DNA of 64,000 nucleotides. Source: Aromatoleum buckelii (GTDB taxonomy: Bacteria; Pseudomonadota; Gammaproteobacteria; Burkholderiales; Rhodocyclaceae). Below the pieces are notes generated by a model that did no database searches, was not told where the DNA came from, and worked only from the letters and a program-made list of their open reading frames with translations. How positions within the stretch are numbered: the stretch's first letter is position 1; each line of letters opens with the position of its first letter. The stretch lies in assembly GCF_012910785.2 (NCBI RefSeq), contig NZ_WTVH02000009.1, positions 1 through 64,000 of the forward strand, written 5' to 3'. Below, piece after piece: positions 25,463 through 34,800 of the stretch. The position numbers and the translations under genes are program-made.

Positions 25463-27459
25463 GATTTCGCCACCAGCAGCAGCACGATCAGCGTGACGAA
25501 GCTGTACAGCAGGTAGATCGCGATGCGCCCCCGCTGCAGCCGCCCGACCACGCGCGCGATGCGCTCCGTGAGGCGCGCGAGAGGCAGGTACAGCCAGTGC
25601 CAGAAATGGTCCTCGATCGTCACTCGATACACCGGCCGCGCGTCGAAGGGCGCCGGCAGCTCGCGGCGCATGCGGAACACCGGCTCGAAGATCTGGCGGA
25701 TCGGCTGGCCGAAGCCCTCGGCAGTGTCCTGCATGCGTGCGGTCTGCGCCGGATAGCCGCAGTCCCATGCCGGCGCGCGGCGCAGCCGGCCGTGGTAGAA
25801 CCGGCGCACCAGCACGGCCGCGAGCAGGACCGCGAGGCCGACGACAACGAGGAATGCCAGCGGGTTGTAGCTCGCGCGCTCGAGCGAGCTCGGCGCAAGC
25901 AGCAGCCAGCCGTTCGCCCGCACCGTGGCGCCGATACCGCCGCCGACGAGGAGCTGCGTGACGCGGTCGATGATGCCGATGACCGGCACCGGGAACAGGC
26001 CGAGCAGCACGCAGCCGGCGCTGAGCCACACGAGCCCGGCGCGTTCGAGCGGCGATGCCGGGTGGGCTTCGGCGAGCTTCGGTTCGCGCGGCTGGCCGAG
26101 AAAGATCACGCCGAAGAACTTCACCATCGTGTAGCCGGCGAGCGCCGCGATCAGCGCGATGCCCGCGGCGAGCACCGGCACCAGCATGTTGAGGAAGGAG
26201 TCCGGCAGGTCGGTCGTGAACAGGAAGCTCTGCAGCAGCAGCCATTCGGAGACGAAACCGGAAAACGGCGGCAGCCCCGAGCTCGCGAGCACGCCGACGA
26301 GCGACAACCACGCGACCCACGGCATGCGCCGCATCAGCCCGCCGAGCTTGCCGAGACTGCGCTCGCCGGTCGAGTGCAGCACCGAGCCGGTCGCGAGGAA
26401 CAGCAGGCTCTTGAAGAACGCGTGGCCGATGACGTGGTACAGCGCCGCGGTCAGTGCCAGCGCGGACAGCGCGGTCATCCCGTACGCATTGAACAGCACG
26501 CCCAGGCCGAGGCCGACGAAGAGCAGCCCGATGTTCTCGATCGACGAATACGCGAGCAGGCGTTTCATGTCGGTCTGCACCGCGCTGAACACGACGCCAT
26601 ACAGCGCCGTCGCCAGCCCCACCGCGAGCAGAGCCACGCCCCACCACCACTGCTGCGCACCGAGGAGATCGAAGCCGACGCGCAGCAGCCCGTAGATTGC
26701 GGTCTTCAGCATCACGCCGCTCATCAGTGCCGACACCGGCGACGGCGCAGCCGGATGCGCTTCGGGCAGCCACACGTGCAGCGGCAGGATGCCGGCCTTC
26801 GCGCCGAAGCCGAGCGTCGCGAGCAGGAACGCGACCGACGCCCACAGCGGCGGCAGCGACTGTGCGCGCATGTTGGCGAAGGTGTAGTCGCCGGTGTTCG
26901 CCTGCAGCACGCCGAAGCACAGCAGGATCGCGATCGCGCCGACGTGCGCGATGAGCAGGTACAGGAAGCCGGCCGCGCGGATCGCCGGCACGCGGTGGTT
27001 TGTCGTGACGAGGAAGAACGACGACAGCGCCATCGTCTCCCACATCACCATGAACGCATAGGCGTCGTCGGCGAGCACGACCATCGCCATGCTGGCGAGG
27101 AAGAGATGGTATTCGAGGCACAGCAGGCCCGGCGGCGTTCCTTCGCCTTGACGGAAATAGCCGGCGGCGAAGACCGAGATGCCGACGCCGGTCGCGCCGA
27201 TCACAAACAGGAAGAATGCCGACAGGCCGTCGAGCCGCAGGTGGAACGGCAGATCCGGCAGGCCGAGCGCGAGGATCGCGGTCTGCGGCGTGTCGAACAT
27301 CGCCGCGAGCGCGAATCCGGCCAGCGCGAGCCCGAGCGCGGCGCCCGCCGGGAACAGCGTGCGGGCAACGAAAGCGGTGTTGCGCAACGCCGCGATTCCG
27401 GCGAGCCCGAGCGCGAGCCAGCCGGCGATGACGATCAGGATCCAGTCGAGAAGCAGCAC
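25459..27459 (-). CDS. HyfB-like antiporter subunit of the Ehr-type complex
   Basis: The 666-residue product has about sixteen hydrophobic segments, and the NuoL/M-type core shows the helix-5 Glu (MVMWETMALSSF), the helix-7 Lys (GFGAKAGILPLHVWLPEAHP) and the helix-8 Lys (SGVMLKTAIYG). The C-terminal extension ends with a further helix. The frame is open far upstream, but the hydrophobic N-terminus and the stop of the preceding gene point to the GTG at 27459, 13 bases after that stop. The ribosome binding site is weak, so the start is uncertain. Confidence 0.87.
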   Translation of the reverse strand: MLLLDWILIVIAGWLALGLAGIAALRNTAFVARTLFPAGAALGLALAGFALAAMFDTPQTAILALGLPDLPFHLRLDGLSAFFLFVIGATGVGISVFAAGYFRQGEGTPPGLLCLEYHLFLASMAMVVLADDAYAFMVMWETMALSSFFLVTTNHRVPAIRAAGFLYLLIAHVGAIAILLCFGVLQANTGDYTFANMRAQSLPPLWASVAFLLATLGFGAKAGILPLHVWLPEAHPAAPSPVSALMSGVMLKTAIYGLLRVGFDLLGAQQWWWGVALLAVGLATALYGVVFSAVQTDMKRLLAYSSIENIGLLFVGLGLGVLFNAYGMTALSALALTAALYHVIGHAFFKSLLFLATGSVLHSTGERSLGKLGGLMRRMPWVAWLSLVGVLASSGLPPFSGFVSEWLLLQSFLFTTDLPDSFLNMLVPVLAAGIALIAALAGYTMVKFFGVIFLGQPREPKLAEAHPASPLERAGLVWLSAGCVLLGLFPVPVIGIIDRVTQLLVGGGIGATVRANGWLLLAPSSLERASYNPLAFLVVVGLAVLLAAVLVRRFYHGRLRRAPAWDCGYPAQTARMQDTAEGFGQPIRQIFEPVFRMRRELPAPFDARPVYRVTIEDHFWHWLYLPLARLTERIARVVGRLQRGRIAIYLLYSFVTLIVLLLVAKS

Positions 27460-27472
27460 GGGCGCGGGGCTT

Positions 27473-28285
27473 TCAGCGCCGGCGCTGGCCGGACGCCCAC
27501 GGGTCGTCGCGATCCTCGCGGCGGCGCTCGAGCCGGTGCTGGATCCGCTGTGCCAGCGGAACCAGGCCGAACGGATGGTCGAGGGCGAGCGCCCGGGCGC
27601 GGTCGAGCAGTTGAGCTCGGCCCGGCGGAAAATGCGGGCTCTTGCTCGCGAACACGATACGGTTCGAATCCTCGTCGGCGCGCACGGCGACCATCCGGCC
27701 GTCGAAGCTGTCGCGGATGCGCGACACATAGAGCCCATAGCGCCGGTCGCCCGACCATAGGTTCACCACCATCATGCCGCCCTCCGCAAGCATCGCGCAG
27801 CAGTGATCGTAGAAGCCGGCCGAGCACAGCTGCTCCGGCATTCCTCCGATATCGAAACCGTCGACGATCAGCACGTCGGGCGCCTCGCCCGGGTCGCGCA
27901 CGTATTCGGCTCCGTCGCGACACAATACCTGCAAACGCGGTCCGTCCGGCGGGATTCCGAACGCATCGCGAAGGGCGATCACCTCCGGGTTGATTTCGAT
28001 GGCGGTGACGCGCGTTCCGGGCATCGTCTTGAGACAGTACTTGAGCAGCGAACCGCCGCCCAGGCCGATCATCGCCACGTGACGCGGCGCAGGGTGGAAC
28101 AGCAGGAAACCCATCATCGTGCGGGTGTAGTCGAGCGCGAGCGCGTCCGGATCGTCGAGCGCCATCTGGCTCTGGATCGTGAGGCCGTCGAACTGCAGCG
28201 TGCGCTGGCCGTCGGCGTCGACGACGAACGGATGACCGTCACCGGGCCGTGAAAGCAGAGCGCACCACCCGACCAGACCCTCCAT
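27473..28285 (-). CDS. Spermidine synthase-like protein (SAM-fold)
   Basis: A 270-residue Rossmann-fold protein of the spermidine/spermine synthase family. The nucleotide-binding loop MIGLGGGSLLKY, the acidic end of strand 2 (AIEINPEV) and the DVLIVDGFD catalytic-region aspartate are present. No decarboxylase gene is nearby, and many such stand-alone relatives do not make polyamines. It is the first gene of the minus-strand run that continues into the Ehr-type complex, 13 bases upstream of the HyfB-like start. A GTG at 28294 is an alternative start. The C-terminus is unusually Arg-rich. Confidence 0.75.
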   Translation of the reverse strand: MEGLVGWCALLSRPGDGHPFVVDADGQRTLQFDGLTIQSQMALDDPDALALDYTRTMMGFLLFHPAPRHVAMIGLGGGSLLKYCLKTMPGTRVTAIEINPEVIALRDAFGIPPDGPRLQVLCRDGAEYVRDPGEAPDVLIVDGFDIGGMPEQLCSAGFYDHCCAMLAEGGMMVVNLWSGDRRYGLYVSRIRDSFDGRMVAVRADEDSNRIVFASKSPHFPPGRAQLLDRARALALDHPFGLVPLAQRIQHRLERRREDRDDPWASGQRRR

Positions 28286-28545
28286 GTCGCCCACGTTACC
28301 GACTCCTTGCGCGTGTAATTCGCATTTTCAGCCGATACACACTACGTTGTAACCGGCCGTGCTTTCAAGGTTCATTCGATCTCAACTGCCGACGGATACC
28401 CGAACTGAAAGAAAGCCGCGTCGGGCTGGCATCGCTGATCGACGCGCCGATCGCACCTTTCTTGCGCGCCGTGCGAAGTGTCGCGACGGGCAGCCAGGCA
28501 ACATCGCGCGGACCGGTCGGAGCGAAAAAGAGGAGGGGCCGTCCA

Positions 28546-28812
28546 ATGACACCGCTGCACGAACTCCTGAGCCGGATCCGCTGGGACGCCGACTTCGGCG
28601 CGGCGCAATTCGAACTCGGCTATTACGACCGCGTCGCCGACCGCATCGTCCGCGTCGATCTACGCGACCTGTCGTTTGACTCCGAAAACCGTGCGATGCT
28701 CGACTTCGTTGACGACGAGGGTCGCGCGCGCAGCATACCGCTACACCGAGTCAAGGAAGTCTGGCGGGACGGGCGCTCGATCTGGCGGCGGGAACATCGA
28801 GGCGGCGGTTGA
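28546..28812 (+). CDS. DUF504 family protein
   Basis: The 88-residue protein matches the DUF504 (UPF0248) pattern: LHELLSRIRWDADFG near the start, a central YYDR...VDLRDL strand pair and an IPLHRVKEVWRDG C-terminal block. The function is unproven. The ATG at 28546 follows AGAGGAGGGG by 8 bases, which rules out the longer frame that opens at 28249. It is the first plus-strand gene after the divergent Ehr-type cluster. Confidence 0.82.
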   Translation: MTPLHELLSRIRWDADFGAAQFELGYYDRVADRIVRVDLRDLSFDSENRAMLDFVDDEGRARSIPLHRVKEVWRDGRSIWRREHRGGG

Positions 28813-28888
28813 GGCGCGATGGGGCACGGCGATTGCGTGAGGACTGGTCCGATCGCTTCCGAATCGGATTCGCAAGGGAGACATTCCG

Positions 28889-29164
28889 ATGAAGAGTCCT
28901 TTCCATGCCGGTCCCGGCCCCGAGATCCCGAATCCGGTGCAGCCCAAGCCCGAGATCCCGGATACGACCCCGGCAAAGCCGGAGATCCCCAAGCCCGACC
29001 AGCCGGTGCCCGAGGAGCCGCGCCCGATTCCGCCGAAGCCGGAAATCCCGGACCCGGGTCCCGCCCGGCCTGAGACCGAGCCGGACACGCCCCCACCCGA
29101 CTTGCCCCCAGTCGGCCAACCGCCCGACATCGTTGCCGTCACAGCCCGCGGATTCGACAGGTAG
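28889..29164 (+). CDS. Small Pro-rich repeat protein
   Basis: A 91-residue, almost entirely disordered protein made of imperfect repeats of the unit KPEIP with spacers of Asp, Pro and Thr (at least five copies, residues 10-60). It then has a PPPDLPPVGQPP tail and a short non-repetitive end. It has no signal peptide, membrane segment or cysteine. A GGGAGA ribosome binding site lies 8 bases upstream, so translation is plausible. Function unknown; such segments often act as linkers or cell-wall spacers. Confidence 0.6.
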   Translation: MKSPFHAGPGPEIPNPVQPKPEIPDTTPAKPEIPKPDQPVPEEPRPIPPKPEIPDPGPARPETEPDTPPPDLPPVGQPPDIVAVTARGFDR

Positions 29165-29368
29165 CTTCTTTCCTGCGCACGAAACGCTGGCCCGCTTCCT
29201 CCGTTGGGCCCGTGCCTTTGCGCGAAAGCCGTTCGCGGCCGATAATGCTCCGCTCGGGTGCCGTCCCATCCGTTGTCGTGCCAGTGAAGAAAACAGCGCG
29301 TAGTTGAGTGGATATCAAATGACGGCATCGCGCCCGCGATCCGGTTAATTTAATGTGATACGCCAACT

Positions 29369-29935
29369 ATGCTGCTAATGATCGACAACTACGACAGCTT
29401 CACCTACAACCTCGTCCAGTACTTCGGCGAGCTCGGGGCGGACGTCAAGGTATATCGCAACGACGAAATCACCCTCGAACAGCTCGCGCTGATGAAACCT
29501 GCGCAGCTGGTGATTTCGCCCGGCCCGTGCACGCCGGCCGAAGCGGGAATCTCGGTCGCGGCGATTCGCGAGTTCGCCGGCAAGCTGCCGATTCTCGGCG
29601 TGTGCCTCGGGCACCAGAGCATCGGCGCGGCGTTCGGCGGCCGGGTCGTGCATGCGCAGCGCCCGATGCACGGCAAGACGTCGCCGGTGTTCCACGAAGG
29701 GCAGGGCGTGTTCCGCGGGCTGCCGAATCCGGTCACGTGCACCCGCTATCATTCGCTCGCGATCGAACGCGACCGCCTGCCCGACTGTCTCGAGATCACG
29801 GCGTGGACCGAAGACGGCGAGATCATGGGCGTGCGGCACCGCACGCTCGCGGTCGAAGGGGTGCAGTTCCACCCCGAATCGATCCTTTCCGACCACGGCC
29901 ACCAGCTGCTGCGGAATTTCCTCGAACAGAACTGA
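29369..29935 (+). CDS. trpG: Anthranilate synthase component II (glutamine amidotransferase)
   Basis: TrpG hydrolyses glutamine and passes ammonia to TrpE. The 188-residue class I amidotransferase has the nucleophile Cys in GVCLGHQS, the oxyanion segment ISPGPCTP and the His-Glu pair in GVQFHPES. The N-terminal [16 protein letters not shown] is diagnostic. The leader carries an AT-rich patch (29345-29360) that could hold the promoter, and there is no clear ribosome binding site. It is the first gene of trpGDC here, away from trpE. Confidence 0.96.
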   Translation: MLLMIDNYDSFTYNLVQYFGELGADVKVYRNDEITLEQLALMKPAQLVISPGPCTPAEAGISVAAIREFAGKLPILGVCLGHQSIGAAFGGRVVHAQRPMHGKTSPVFHEGQGVFRGLPNPVTCTRYHSLAIERDRLPDCLEITAWTEDGEIMGVRHRTLAVEGVQFHPESILSDHGHQLLRNFLEQN

Positions 29936-29998
29936 AACCGGCGCCGGGATGCCGCGAAACGCTCCCGCACTTTTACGAATTGCTCCTACAGGCCCACC

Positions 29999-31030
29999 AT
30001 GACCATCACCGCCCAGGAAGCGCTGCAGCGCACGATCGACCACCGCGAGATTTTCTATGACGAAATGCTGTCGCTGATGCGCCAGATCATGGCCGGCGAG
30101 ATCTCGCCGGTGATGACCGCGGCGATCCTCACCGGCCTGCGCGTCAAGAAAGAGACGATCGGCGAGATCACGGCGGCGGCGACGGTGATGCGCGAGATGT
30201 CGACGCCAGTGCGCGTGCCGGGCGCGGACCAGAACTTCCTCGATGTCGTCGGCACCGGGGGTGACGGCGCCAACACGTTCAACATCTCGACGACGACGAT
30301 CTTCGTCGCCGCGGCCGGTGGCGCGCGCGTCGCGAAGCACGGCGGGCGCAGCGTGTCGTCGAAAAGCGGCGCTGCCGACGTGCTCGAGGCGCTCGACGTG
30401 AAGCTCGGGCTGACGCCGGAGCAGGTGGCCGAATCGATCGAGGCGACCGGCATCGGCTTCATGTACGCGCCGGCCCACCACAGCGCGATGAAGAACGTCG
30501 CACCGGTGCGCCGCGAGATGGGCGTGCGCACGATCTTCAACATTCTCGGGCCGCTCACCAACCCGGCCGGCGCGCCGAACACGCTGATGGGGGTGTTCCA
30601 TCCCGACCTCGTCGGCATCCAGGCGCGCGTGATGCAGCGCCTCGGCGCGGATCACGTGCTCGTAGTCCATGGGCTCGACGGCATGGACGAAGTGAGCCTC
30701 GGCGCCGCGACGATGGTCGGCGAGCTCAAGGACGGCGAGATCCGCGAATACCAGATCCACCCGGAGGACTTCGACCTGCAGATGGTCGGCAGCCGCAACC
30801 TGCGGGTCGAAACCGCCGACGAATCGAAGGCGGTGCTGCTCGGCGTGCTCGACAACCAGGCCGGTCCAGCGCGCGAGATCGTCATCCTCAACGCCGGCGT
30901 CGCGCTCTACACCGCGAACCTCGTCGATTCGATCGACCTCGGCATCCGGCGCGCCCGCGAGCTGATCGCGAGCGGCGCAGCGCGTGCGAAACTCGACGAG
31001 TTCATCGCCTTCAACCGCAAGTTCGCGTGA
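29999..31030 (+). CDS. trpD: Anthranilate phosphoribosyltransferase
   Basis: TrpD transfers phosphoribose from PRPP to anthranilate. The 343-residue protein shows the PRPP-binding [14 protein letters not shown] loop, the [21 protein letters not shown] segment, [25 protein letters not shown] and DGMDEVS. Its stop overlaps a GTG start option of trpC by 4 bases. Confidence 0.97.
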   Translation: MTITAQEALQRTIDHREIFYDEMLSLMRQIMAGEISPVMTAAILTGLRVKKETIGEITAAATVMREMSTPVRVPGADQNFLDVVGTGGDGANTFNISTTTIFVAAAGGARVAKHGGRSVSSKSGAADVLEALDVKLGLTPEQVAESIEATGIGFMYAPAHHSAMKNVAPVRREMGVRTIFNILGPLTNPAGAPNTLMGVFHPDLVGIQARVMQRLGADHVLVVHGLDGMDEVSLGAATMVGELKDGEIREYQIHPEDFDLQMVGSRNLRVETADESKAVLLGVLDNQAGPAREIVILNAGVALYTANLVDSIDLGIRRARELIASGAARAKLDEFIAFNRKFA

Positions 31031-31038
31031 GCGCAACG

Positions 31039-31827
31039 ATGAGCAACATCCTCGACAAAATCCTCTCGGTCAAGCGCGACGAAGTCGCCGCCGGCAGTGC
31101 GGCGCGCCCTCTCGCGCAAGTCCGCGCCGACGCCGAAGCGCTCGCTGCGCCGCGCGATTTCGTCGGCGCGATCTGCGCTAAGATCGCTGCCGGAGACGCT
31201 GCGGTGATCGCCGAGATCAAGAAGGCGAGCCCGTCGAAAGGGGTGATCCGCGAGGATTTCCGCCCCGCCGAGATCGCGCTGCAGTACGAGCGCGGCGGCG
31301 CCGCCTGCCTGTCGGTGCTGACCGACCGGCAGTTTTTCCAGGGGGCGCCGGCGTATCTGCAGGCGGCGCGCGGGGCCTGCAGCCTGCCGGTGCTGCGCAA
31401 GGATTTTCTCGTCGACCCGTGGCAGGTGTACGAGGCGCGCGCGATGGGCGCGGATGCGGTGCTGCTGATCGTCGCCGCGCTCGACCTCGCGGCGATGCGC
31501 GACATGGAAGCGGTGGCCGGGAGCCTCGGCATGGCGGTGCTCGTGGAGGCGCACGACGCGGCCGAGCTCGACGTCGCGCTGCAGCTCTCGACGCCGCTCG
31601 TCGGCATCAACAACCGCAACCTGCGCACCTTCGACGTCAGCCTGCAGACGACGCTCGATCTGCTCGGGCGCGTCCCGGCCGGGCGGATCGTCGTCACCGA
31701 GTCGGGCATCCTCACGCCCGCGGACGTCACGCTGATGCGCACGAATGCGGTCAATGCTTTCCTCGTCGGCGAAGCGTTCATGCGCGTGCCGGACCCGGGC
31801 GAGGGATTGCGCTCGCTGTTCGGCTGA
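31039..31827 (+). CDS. trpC: Indole-3-glycerol phosphate synthase
   Basis: TrpC closes the indole ring from CdRP. The 262-residue TIM barrel has the [10 protein letters not shown] loop with the catalytic lysine, the FQGAPAYL and [26 protein letters not shown] segments, [10 protein letters not shown] and the phosphate site VTESGI. The start is placed at ATG 31039, where the family similarity MSNILDKIL begins. A GTG at 31027 overlapping the trpD stop is the alternative. Confidence 0.96.
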   Translation: MSNILDKILSVKRDEVAAGSAARPLAQVRADAEALAAPRDFVGAICAKIAAGDAAVIAEIKKASPSKGVIREDFRPAEIALQYERGGAACLSVLTDRQFFQGAPAYLQAARGACSLPVLRKDFLVDPWQVYEARAMGADAVLLIVAALDLAAMRDMEAVAGSLGMAVLVEAHDAAELDVALQLSTPLVGINNRNLRTFDVSLQTTLDLLGRVPAGRIVVTESGILTPADVTLMRTNAVNAFLVGEAFMRVPDPGEGLRSLFG

Positions 31828-31839
31828 GCCGGACCGACG

Positions 31840-34800
31840 ATGGCGCCCGCAGTCGAGACTTCGGTGCGGCGCCGGTTTTTCCGCATCACGGGCGGACTGC
31901 TGCTGCTCGTGCTGCTGCTCGTCGTCGCGGCGGCGCTGTTTGCGACGTGGCTGGTGCGTACGGAATCCGGCCTGCGCTTTGCCGCCGACGCTGTTGAACG
32001 CCTGAGCGGCGGGCAGATCGACGTCGAGAACGCATCCGGCCGTCTCGCCGGGCCGCTGCGGATCGACGCGCTGCGCGTCGCCACGCCGGACCTGCGGCTG
32101 CGGATCGATAACCTCGCGCTGCAGTGGAACGCGGCAGCGCTGTTCGACCGCCATCTCGACATCACGTCTGTCGCGATCGACGAAATCACGCTCGCGCGCC
32201 GCCCCGCTGACGCGCCCGCTCCCCCCCAAGGTCCTCCAGCCACGCTCGAACTGCCGTTCTCGCTGTCGTTGCGAGCGCTGCAGGTCGGGCGCATCGCGGG
32301 GCTCGACTGGCCGGCGGAAGGTGGCGATGCGGCGCCGGCCGAGGCAGTGAAGTTCGAACTCTCGTCGCTCGCGGCCACGCTCGCGAGCGACGGGCGGCAC
32401 CATCGCGTCGAAGCCCTCTCTGCGACGCTGCCGTTCGGTCAGGCGAGCCTGTCCGGTGAAATCGACGGCGGCGCGGCGCCGTTCGCGCTGTCGGCAAGCG
32501 GCAAGCTGCGGGGCGAGCGCGCGGGCCATGCCTACACGTTGAAGCTCCGCGCCGACGGCGATCTGGTCGCTCCGCACCTGCTCGTCGAAGGCGAAGGCGC
32601 AGGCCTGTCCGGCAGCGCCGACATCGTCGCCGCGCCGTTCGACCCGGTGCCGCTGCGCCGCCTGCGCGCCGCGCTCGGCGACCTCGACCCGTCCGCGTTC
32701 CAAGCGGACGCGCCCAAGGCCGCGCTGCGCATCGAAGCCGACCTTACGTCCGCTCCCGGCGAAGCGTGGGTGCTCTCCGGGCCGCTCACGATCGAAAACC
32801 GGGCGCCCGGCACGATCGACCGCAACGCGCTGCCGGTCGAGCGCATCGCGGCGCAACTGCGCTGGACGCCGACCGAAACGAGTGCCGATTCGCTGCTCGT
32901 CGAGCTGCCCGGCGCCGGCACCGTCGCCGGAAACGTCCACTGGTCGCCGGATGCCGGCACCGCATTCGGGCACGTGACTGCGATGCTGCAGCTCGCCGGC
33001 ATCGATCCCGCCCGGCTCGACGCGCGACTGCCGAAAAGTAAGGTCACCGGCAGCATCGAAGCGGCAGGCGACGCGTCGCGGCAGACGGCGCGGCTCGACC
33101 TGCGCGTCGGCGCTGCGCGGATTCGTGCCGAGGGCGAACTGACGGCGGCGGGGGCGGACGACGCCGCGCAAACGCTCGTCGCAACCGGCCAGCTCGCGGC
33201 GTTCGATCCGCACGCGCTGCTCAGCCGCGCGCCTGCCGGAGACCTGAACATGAGCTTCGAACTGCGGGGTGAACTGGGTGAGCGGCGGCGTTTCGACGCC
33301 CGCTGGCAACTGCAGCCGAGCCGGCTCGAAGGCCGGCCGCTGAGCGGAAGCGGCCACGTCGTCGTCGACGGCGAGCGGCTCGCCGACAGCGATATCGACA
33401 TGACTCTTGCCGGCAACCGGGTGCAGGTGAAAGGCGCGTGGGGCGGCCGCGGAGATGCGCTGGAGATCGACGTCGATGCTCCGGCGCTCGCCGCACTCGG
33501 TGATGAATTCGGTGGCCGTGCCCGGATCGAAGGGACTTTGAGCGGCACGCTCGAACGCCCCGGCGCGACGCTCGACCTGTCGGCAACGGCGCTGCGCCTG
33601 CCCGGCGGGCTGCGCGTCGCGGGACTGGACGCGCAGGGCCGGTTTGCCGACGGCATCGACGGGCCGCTCGAGCTCGCGCTCGACGTCACTGGATTGGGCC
33701 GCGGCGAGGGCGAGAACCTCCTCGACCGCGCGAAGCTCGGCGTCAGCGGGAAAGGTACGGACCACGTCATCGACTTCACGGCGAGCGGCCTCGAGGACGA
33801 CACGCTGCGCATGCGCCTCGAAGGCGGCGTCGTGAGGAAGCCCGATGCTGGCGGTTCGGCGGACACCACAGGCGCGGCGGGGGGTGCGGCCAAGCCCGAC
33901 TCCGCCCCATCCGGCGATCTGCGCCCCCGCTTCGCGTGGCAGGGGCGGGCCGTGACGCTCGAGACCGGCGGGCGGTTCGTCGCACGGCTGACCTCGCCGG
34001 CGGAGCTCTACATCGGGGCCGAACGCATCGCGCTCGGGACGGCTGCGTTCGACGCCGGCGAGCGCGGCCGTATCCGGCTCGACGAGACGCAATGGACGCC
34101 GCAGCTCATCGCCGCACGCGGTTCGCTGACCGGTCTCGCGCTGCGCCTCGCGAGCCGGCCCGACGGACGCCGCGAGGGGCGCGTCGGGCGCGAGCGCGGG
34201 GCGCTGGTGCTCGGCGCCGAATGGGACCTGCAACTCGGGCAGAGCGCGAACGGGACGGCGCGCGTGTTCCGCGAGTCGGGCGACCTGAGCGTCAGCGGCG
34301 AGCTCCCGGCGCGGCTCGGTCTCGAACATCTCGAAGCCCGGTTGACCGCGCGCGACAACCGGCTGGCGCTGTCGCTCGACGCGCGAGGGTCCGAGCTCGG
34401 TGAACTGGTCGGTTCCGCGACCGCGCTGGCCGAACGCGACCCGGGGGCAGGCTGGCGACTCGCGCCCGACGCGGCGCTGCTCGGCTCGGCGCGGCTGGAG
34501 ATGCCGTCGATCGCGTGGCTCGGGCGCTTGATGCAGGAAAACATCGTCACCGGCGGCAGCCTCGCGGCCGATTTCGCGCTTGCCGGCACGCCGTCCGACC
34601 CGCGCGCGAGCGGCAGCATCGACGGACGCGGGCTGTCGGTCGCCCTCGTCGACCAAGGGCTGCAGTTGACGGGAGGCGAAGTCCGCGCGGAGTTCGATCG
34701 CGACCGGCTGCGTCTCGTCCGGCTCGAGTTCGTGTCGCCGAATCGCGTCCGGCCCGCCGACGGGCGCGTCCCGGTGGCACGCTTCACGCGCGAGCCGGGC

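Noticed and set aside
22190-25516. Very long plus-strand open frame (over 1100 codons) opposite the Ehr-type genes
   Set aside because: Its product is low-complexity and rich in Arg, His, Asp and Gln, as expected from the reverse frame of a GC-rich membrane gene. The minus-strand genes have clear family motifs.
30907-34656. Long minus-strand open frame opposite trpD, trpC and tamB
   Set aside because: Antisense composition artefact in high-GC DNA; no motif, and TamB, TrpC and TrpD are certain on the plus strand.
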